Positions 59,130-64,000 of a stretch of DNA of 64,000 nucleotides are shown piece after piece. Position 1 is the stretch's first letter; each line of letters starts with the position of its first letter. The stretch comes from Sinohyriopsis cumingii. Its lineage: Eukaryota > Mollusca > Bivalvia > Unionida > Unionidae. The stretch lies in contig CM068825.1 of assembly GCA_028554795.2 (NCBI GenBank), forward strand, positions 92,288,951-92,352,950, given 5' to 3'. The notes beneath the pieces are model-generated. The model saw nothing but the letters and a program-made list of their open reading frames with translations, was not told where the DNA came from and ran no database searches. A program made the position numbers and the translations under genes.

Positions 59130-60660
59130 CTGTTCCTATTACTTCCATCTAGTCCATTTTGTTTGTGCACTATAACTTTAAAGCCATTTCAGATTAAGTA
59201 ATGGAACTTGGTATTGTCAACATCATTACAATGAGTGGAGCATACCTTATTGGGAATCCTGTCTTTAAAGTCAGGGTCACAGTTCAGTATTTTAAGGGGG
59301 CCCCAAGTGGCCGAGTGGTCTAAAGCGCTTTCCATTACGGATCACTGCCATCTCACTTCTGTCTGCGTCGGTTCGAGTCTCAGATTCAGCAAATGTGGGT
59401 ATGTGAGAAAGCTTGCCAGTAGCTTCTCGTGGGTTGGTGGTTCTTTCTGGGGTTTTCCCAGGTTCTTCATCCACATTAATACTGGTGACCATGTATAGCC
59501 TATGGTGTGCTGAAAAATGGCATCAAACCCTACAACAACAACAACAGTATTTTAAGTTTTCCATCATACCTTCTTTCTGCCTGCTCAATGACTTTTGAGC
59601 AATTTGAGATTCAGTGAGGATTAAAACTTTGTATACTTAACATCATTTGAAAATGCATTGTAAATCAGATTGGCACTCCTATTTCAGACTCACTGTATAG
59701 ACTCAATATTTTATATTTTCCCTCATACTATTCATTCAGTTCTATACCTGGAGAGCTGCCCTAGATTAGGGCATGAAACTTTTTTATCCTTATACATAAT
59801 TATTACAAGGTGTGTTGCCTACAACATTGAGGATCATATCTTGAAGATCAAGGACATCACCAAATTAAGTTAGCTATGAATTCAGAACTGTTAGAGATTA
59901 AGGACTGAAACATGGTACACAGATATATTATAACTAGAAAGTGTGTCTGCACTGCATCAGTTGCCTTATCTTCAAGATCATGGTCACAAGTAAGTATTTT
60001 AAGTTTTGTATCACACTTTCCATCCTGCTTTATAACTTTAAATCTCTTTCATCTGAGGGATTAAACTTGGTGTACTTGTACATTATCATTTTGGAGCGGT
60101 TTCAAGGCCATGGTAATGTGTCAGTATTTTACCATCTTTCATCATGCTTTCCTTTTCCTTCTACAGGTATGAGCCATTTGAAGTTCACAGATAAAACTTG
60201 GTTTACTTTTGCATCTTGAAGTAGTGATAAAACTTGGTCTACTTAATGCATTGTTATTGGTAGGTGTGTTGCATACCACATGGGGTGTGTGCCATTTATT
60301 CAAAGTCAAGGTCATTGCCATACTCACCAATTAAGTTTTCCTTTTAACTTTCCTCTCAATTTTATAACATGGAGAGATTTGAGATTAAGGGATGAAATAA
60401 ATATATTTGTCATGTATCACATTGGGAATATTATCTTCATGGTTGAGGTTACAGGTCCATATTTTAGATTTCAGTAGCATTTTCCCATTTGCTCTATAAC
60501 TGTTATGAGCTGTTTACTAGAAGTGAATACAATTTGGTACAGTTATATATTAACACTAAAAAATGTGCTGTATTCCACATTTGAGGTCCCATCTTCAGAG
60601 TCGAGGTTACAGGTACAATATATATTTCATGTTTTCTTTTGTTGTTCTATATCATGAAAG
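59130..60660 (+). repeat. Degenerate satellite-like block with 'caaggtcatgg' phrases
   Basis: Phrases recur every 150-190 bp: 'cttcaagatcatggtcacaa', 'tttcaaggccatggtaatgt', 'caaagtcaaggtcattgcca', then 'agtattttaagttttgtatc', 'ctataactttaaa', 'attaaacttggtgtacttg'. These match the family of bivalve tandem repeats that I recall containing 'caaggtcaaggtcacata'. Copies are diverged and interrupted by a SINE. Open frames inside are incidental. Confidence 0.7.
59297..59544 (+). mobile_element. SINE copy 4, best preserved, with perfect target duplication
   Basis: Complete element: head from ggggcccc; Pol III A box tggccgagtgg (59,308-59,318) and B box ggttcgagtct (59,370-59,380), spaced as in a Leu/Ser-type tRNA with a long variable arm; a body with ggttctttctggggttttcc; then gcatcaaaccctacaacaac as the 3' end with an ACA/CAA tail. 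Flanked by cagtattttaag at 59,285-59,296 and 59,545-59,556. About 248 bp. Confidence 0.96.
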
Positions 60661-61047
60661 GTATTTGATTTTTGCAGATGAAGCATTTTATATATTCACT
60701 GCAATTACTCCATTATTTTAGATACGATTTTTATACTGTAGTTTTTCATAATTTTAAAATATAATAACCTATCATGATTTTCTTCAGAAATAATCTGGAT
60801 GTAAATACTGAGAATTAACAAATTGTAGACCTAAAAAAATTCTGAGAATGATTTTTGGTTGTCAATCCAGGTTGATGAGATTGTGGGACTTGAACCTGCA
60901 ATCTTCTTGTTCAGATATTTGTATTATCGTAGAGGTAAAAAAAAATGATTAATTTACGTGAATAATGTTTAAACTTAACATTCTATTTAGTGAAGTAGCG
61001 AATTCTTTATGCTAAAAATTTTGGATGTCCTGATGCCTTAACCACTG

Positions 61048-61531
61048 CATCTTCGCTAGCCAAGGTTCCGATAGCCCTTGGCATATCGAACAGCTAGATT
61101 GGTACTTTGTCCTTTCGACATCTATTGGATTTCATTAGTTGCCTGCCTTAGTATGTAATGCAAACTAACCAATGGCATGATGCATTGTACATTGGCCGAA
61201 AACAGTGGGGGTCATTGACCTAAAAAGGATACTTTGCAAGTTTAACATTGAAAATATGACCATGTACAAGAGGGAAGCAATTACATGTGTAAGGTATTTG
61301 TGCAAACATGGACTGGCATTGGAAATTGCTTATTTATCAGTCCATTCAAGTTGTGTGCTCCTCTTGTCTTGGTCACATAGGAACAGTGTTAAAATTTGAA
61401 CAACTTAAATTTGATCGGATGCAGTGGCTTGCTGCCGCATCCATTGAAATTTACAGACCCGAGGCACAGAAATGTCTGCTTATTACGCCAAGGTGTAGAT
61501 AGTGTTATCGGAACCTTGGCTAGTGAAGATG
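61048..61531. mobile_element. 484-bp element with 26-bp TIRs and 9-bp target duplication
   Basis: catcttcgctagccaaggtt and ccgata (61,048-61,073) are inverted as tatcgg and aaccttggctagtgaagatg (61,506-61,531), 25 of 26 matching. Immediately outside, taaccactg occurs directly on both sides (61,039-61,047 and 61,532-61,540). This is a complete insertion of a non-autonomous DNA transposon. Nine-base duplications are usual for Mutator-like elements and possible for Merlin, but the end sequence does not identify a family. Internal open frames (61,205-61,399; 61,308-61,502) are short and unrecognised. Confidence 0.9.
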
Positions 61532-61544
61532 TAACCACTGAGGT

Positions 61545-62120
61545 ATAACAGCTCCCTTGGCTGCAGATATCAATTGTTATTAAGTTTTGACTCAGGAAGC
61601 ATAAGGAGCAATGCAGAAGTCCATACTCACTGCAGGGATTAAAACCCCATTCTATGAAAGATGTGTATGTACTGTAAGAGTGGGCCTATGCACAGTTTTT
61701 CAGTTGTAAACTAGGGTCAAGTCCCCAAGTGCTGGGAGAGATCCATGGGATATTAATGCTGGTGATATTAATGACTTGTTCTTTTATGCAGATGAAGTGG
61801 TACTGTATCCATTTTCAAGCTTGAGAGAAATAAAAGGACTTCCCCCACTCTGTTCTCTAGGAGAACTCTCCTCAGCCTCTCTCCAGATAACCTTATTAAA
61901 ACTGCATAATCTATTTATTCCACTTTTCTGCTTATTAAGCGTGGATATTCTGATAAGCTTTCAAATCAGCTTTTGTCTGTTTATGTATGTACTTTCAAAA
62001 GGATTAAACTCTAAATTGCCTTTCTGGTGTGAAAATATTTCATTTCAGCAAAAAGCTACCTTTCCTTCAACAAAAGTTTTCTTTTCCCATCCCCTGGTAA
62101 AACACACCTACCTGGAACAA
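61545..62120. other. Unassigned sequence with a 124-codon open frame
   Basis: The frame 61,776-62,150 is open for 124 codons but shows no recognisable domain; it could be chance. Confidence 0.2.
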
Positions 62121-62124
62121 TGTG

Positions 62125-62340
62125 TGTATGTAAAGTCAAACCTGCCATAATAGTCACCTCAGTTAATCAGTCACCTGGTAACAATGTCCATTCTAATTTC
62201 CCTCTGGCAAATGCCCCATGTAATCAGCAGTCATATGTCTTCTGTATGCAGTGGCCATGTGTTTCATAATCAATTTCTAGTTTCACTCTGCCTTCTGTGG
62301 TCATTAGAGCATATCAGCAGTGACCACTTCAAGTATGCAA
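62125..62340. mobile_element. Degenerate dispersed repeat with 'agtcacct' modules
   Basis: Starts gtaaagtcaaacctgccata, followed by repeated modules 'tagtcacctcagttaatcag', 'tcacctggtaa', 'taatcagcagtcat' and 'cagcagtgaccact'. It resembles the widespread invertebrate repeat with 'gtcaaacctg' ends and internal 'ggtcacctg' modules, from memory. Ends not exact. Confidence 0.5.
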
Positions 62341-63169
62341 ATTGAACTTTTCTATGATGAGCAAGACATGGTATATATATTATGTGAATTGATGTTGAAA
62401 CATTTCTTATTTCATTTGTACTTACCGTACTCCAATGAAACTCAAAGGTATCAACATGTTGGCTATGAAAAAGGTTGTTTTTATCCTTATAGGAGATCGA
62501 GGAACAAATCTGTTGTTATTTTAAGATTTTTAATTAATGCGATCTCCAATAAAAATAAAAAAATCTCTGGGTATACTAGGTACACTGCACTTCGGATGTC
62601 CCTTATGGTTTAGGTGCTACTAATAATAGCCCCAGGACAGTGGATTTTTTTATCCTTAGTCATCAAAGGTTGCAAGCAGAAGCCAACTGTCTTTTGGTAT
62701 CAGTGAGTTTGAGTAATAGTTTAATCTATCAGTTGTTTAAATTGTGAACACCTGTTTTCATGCCTAATTATATGAACAGCTTATACAAAAAAAGTCAGTT
62801 GTGTGTTTCACAATTTACATATATAAGCTGTCAATTCATAATTTTATGTACATGCTGTTATTTTTGTACAGTAGAGAAGATAACACTTGTCATTGGCATG
62901 TCAAAAAACCCAAGTGAAGATAGAGTACCCTAGTGTTGAACTTATTTGATTAAATTTTGTTTTGTTTTTCATTTTGTGAAACTAAATACATATAACTTAG
63001 TAGCATACTACTGCTGCTTAATGCATGTGAAATAATAATGATAATACAACTACATGTACTAATAATGTTATTGCTATTTGGTTCATACTGCAATTATTTG
63101 TCATGAACCAAGTTCAAGAGCTGAACTTGACATCATATGTCATGGTAGCTGATGTACATATGTTTGACT
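62341..63169. other. Unassigned sequence
   Basis: The frame 62,320-62,613 (97 codons) overlaps the preceding repeat and has no domain. Nothing else recognised. Confidence 0.35.
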
Positions 63170-63170
63170 A

Positions 63171-63171
<1 letters not shown>

Positions 63172-63228
<57 letters not shown>

Positions 63229-63240
63229 TATGTGTGTGTG
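63172..63240. repeat. (TA)n-(GT)n microsatellite
   Basis: About 27 TA dinucleotides followed by gatatgtgtgtgtgtatgtg. Confidence 0.96.
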
Positions 63241-63429
63241 TATGTGTGGTCTTGGAAAGAAGATCACACCAACAGTAATAGACAATATAGCTGCTATATA
63301 TAATCTTTTGTTTTCCATTATGTGTCAGTTAATCACCAGCTCTATTTACACCTCAAAGACAGCTTAAAAGTATGTAACCATATTTGAATGAAAGTATTCT
63401 GCCTTGAATCTCTTTTAGATTTACTTAAA

Positions 63430-64000
63430 TTATGCTGATTCAGTTATGGCCACCTTTATTAAGAACAGCAAAACCTTTAGGCATCTTCTATTCAACAGGG
63501 CTTGACCAAATATTAAAACAAAATCATCCTGGCATGAATATATTCCAGATTTATTCAAATGATACTAAGAGAGAAAACTTTAAAATGTCACTAAATACAT
63601 CTCAGTATAATTTGTCCCAATTTGATAGAAAGAATCCTGGTTTAGACGTTTTTCTGTTTTGTACAAAATGATCAAATGTGGTCACCATTATCAAAAATAT
63701 AAAAGCCTAAAATCATCACGAAAGTCACTCAGTGAAATTTTATCCAATATGACAGAATTTATCATGGCATGAAGGAAATTCTGTTTTGTTGAAGTTATGC
63801 TGATCCACTGTTTGTAAAAATAGAAAAACCTTGAAATGGTTTATATCACCAAGCCTGTGCAATATCAGACATAATTTTGCAAAGGGATCTGGCATGGATG
63901 GTTTTAAAATTCATGCAAGTGAAATTAGTCTGCCTTCAGATATGGCCACCTTTGCAAAACAGATTGAAAATTCTTTAAATGACTTTGTCTTAAAAGCCAT
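63430..64000 (+). repeat. Degenerate repeat with 'atggccacctttg' phrases
   Basis: Phrases 'tatgctgattcagttatggc' (63,431), 'gttatgctgatccactg' (63,792) and 'cagatatggccacctttgca' (63,938), each followed by text like aacagcaaaacctttagg, recur with a period of roughly 150-350 bp. Similar to bivalve degenerate repeats I recall. Runs off the window end. The open frame 63,432-63,671 is incidental. Confidence 0.5.

Noticed and set aside
59297-59385. tRNA gene
   Set aside because: The tRNA-like sequence is the head of a SINE present in four copies, with tail and target duplication; acceptor stem pairing is not kept.

Overview
This is an AT-rich, gene-poor stretch of an animal nuclear genome, most likely a bivalve mollusc. 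The reasons are spliced-gene architecture, several non-LTR retrotransposon clades, Polinton-like DNA polymerase relics, a tRNA-derived SINE ending in a CAA-rich tail, and degenerate satellites carrying the 'caaggtcaaggtcac' type of phrase I associate with bivalve repeats. There are no operons or ribosome binding sites. No complete host gene is visible. Reading was by eye, so ends of degenerate elements are approximate.

Left part (1-13 kb): a Ty3/gypsy element (about 150-2773, +) with the tail of integrase lying before reverse transcriptase (Gmr1-like order), cut by a SINE and ending in an LTR. A 1.5 kb minisatellite follows (3.74-5.23 kb). The only host coding sequence I recognise is the last exon of a synaptotagmin-type C2B domain (6484-6606, +). 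A decayed Polinton/Maverick-type B-family DNA polymerase follows (7.6-9.2 kb, +), facing decayed unidentified coding sequence on the opposite strand (9.4-11.2 kb).

Middle (13-39 kb): three minisatellites with units of about 40-42 bp, a duplicated LINE fragment, a SINE with a perfect 14-bp target duplication, a second Polinton-type polymerase relic (about 22-22.8 kb, -), a LINE relic (25.5-26.0 kb, -), a long foldback hairpin (27.25-27.41 kb), a nearly perfect 4 x 137-bp tandem array (28,569-29,116) and a solo LTR relic (38.5-39.0 kb, -).

Right part (39-64 kb): a LINE relic (39.9-40.7 kb, +); an L1-like LINE (about 42.0-46.6 kb, +) interrupted by a 5'-truncated CR1/Jockey-type LINE in the opposite strand (44.33-46.09 kb); a second copy of the same gypsy family (49.1-46.9 kb, -) sharing inactivating lesions with the first copy; a 161-bp inverted-repeat element; two more SINEs with target duplications; another solo LTR; a degenerate satellite block; and a 484-bp element with 26-bp inverted repeats and a 9-bp target duplication (61,048-61,531).

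The window is therefore layered repeat debris around at least one gene end. The best candidates for something not already described are the 484-bp element, the Polinton-associated unidentified coding remnants, and the gypsy lineage whose two copies share the same lesions.
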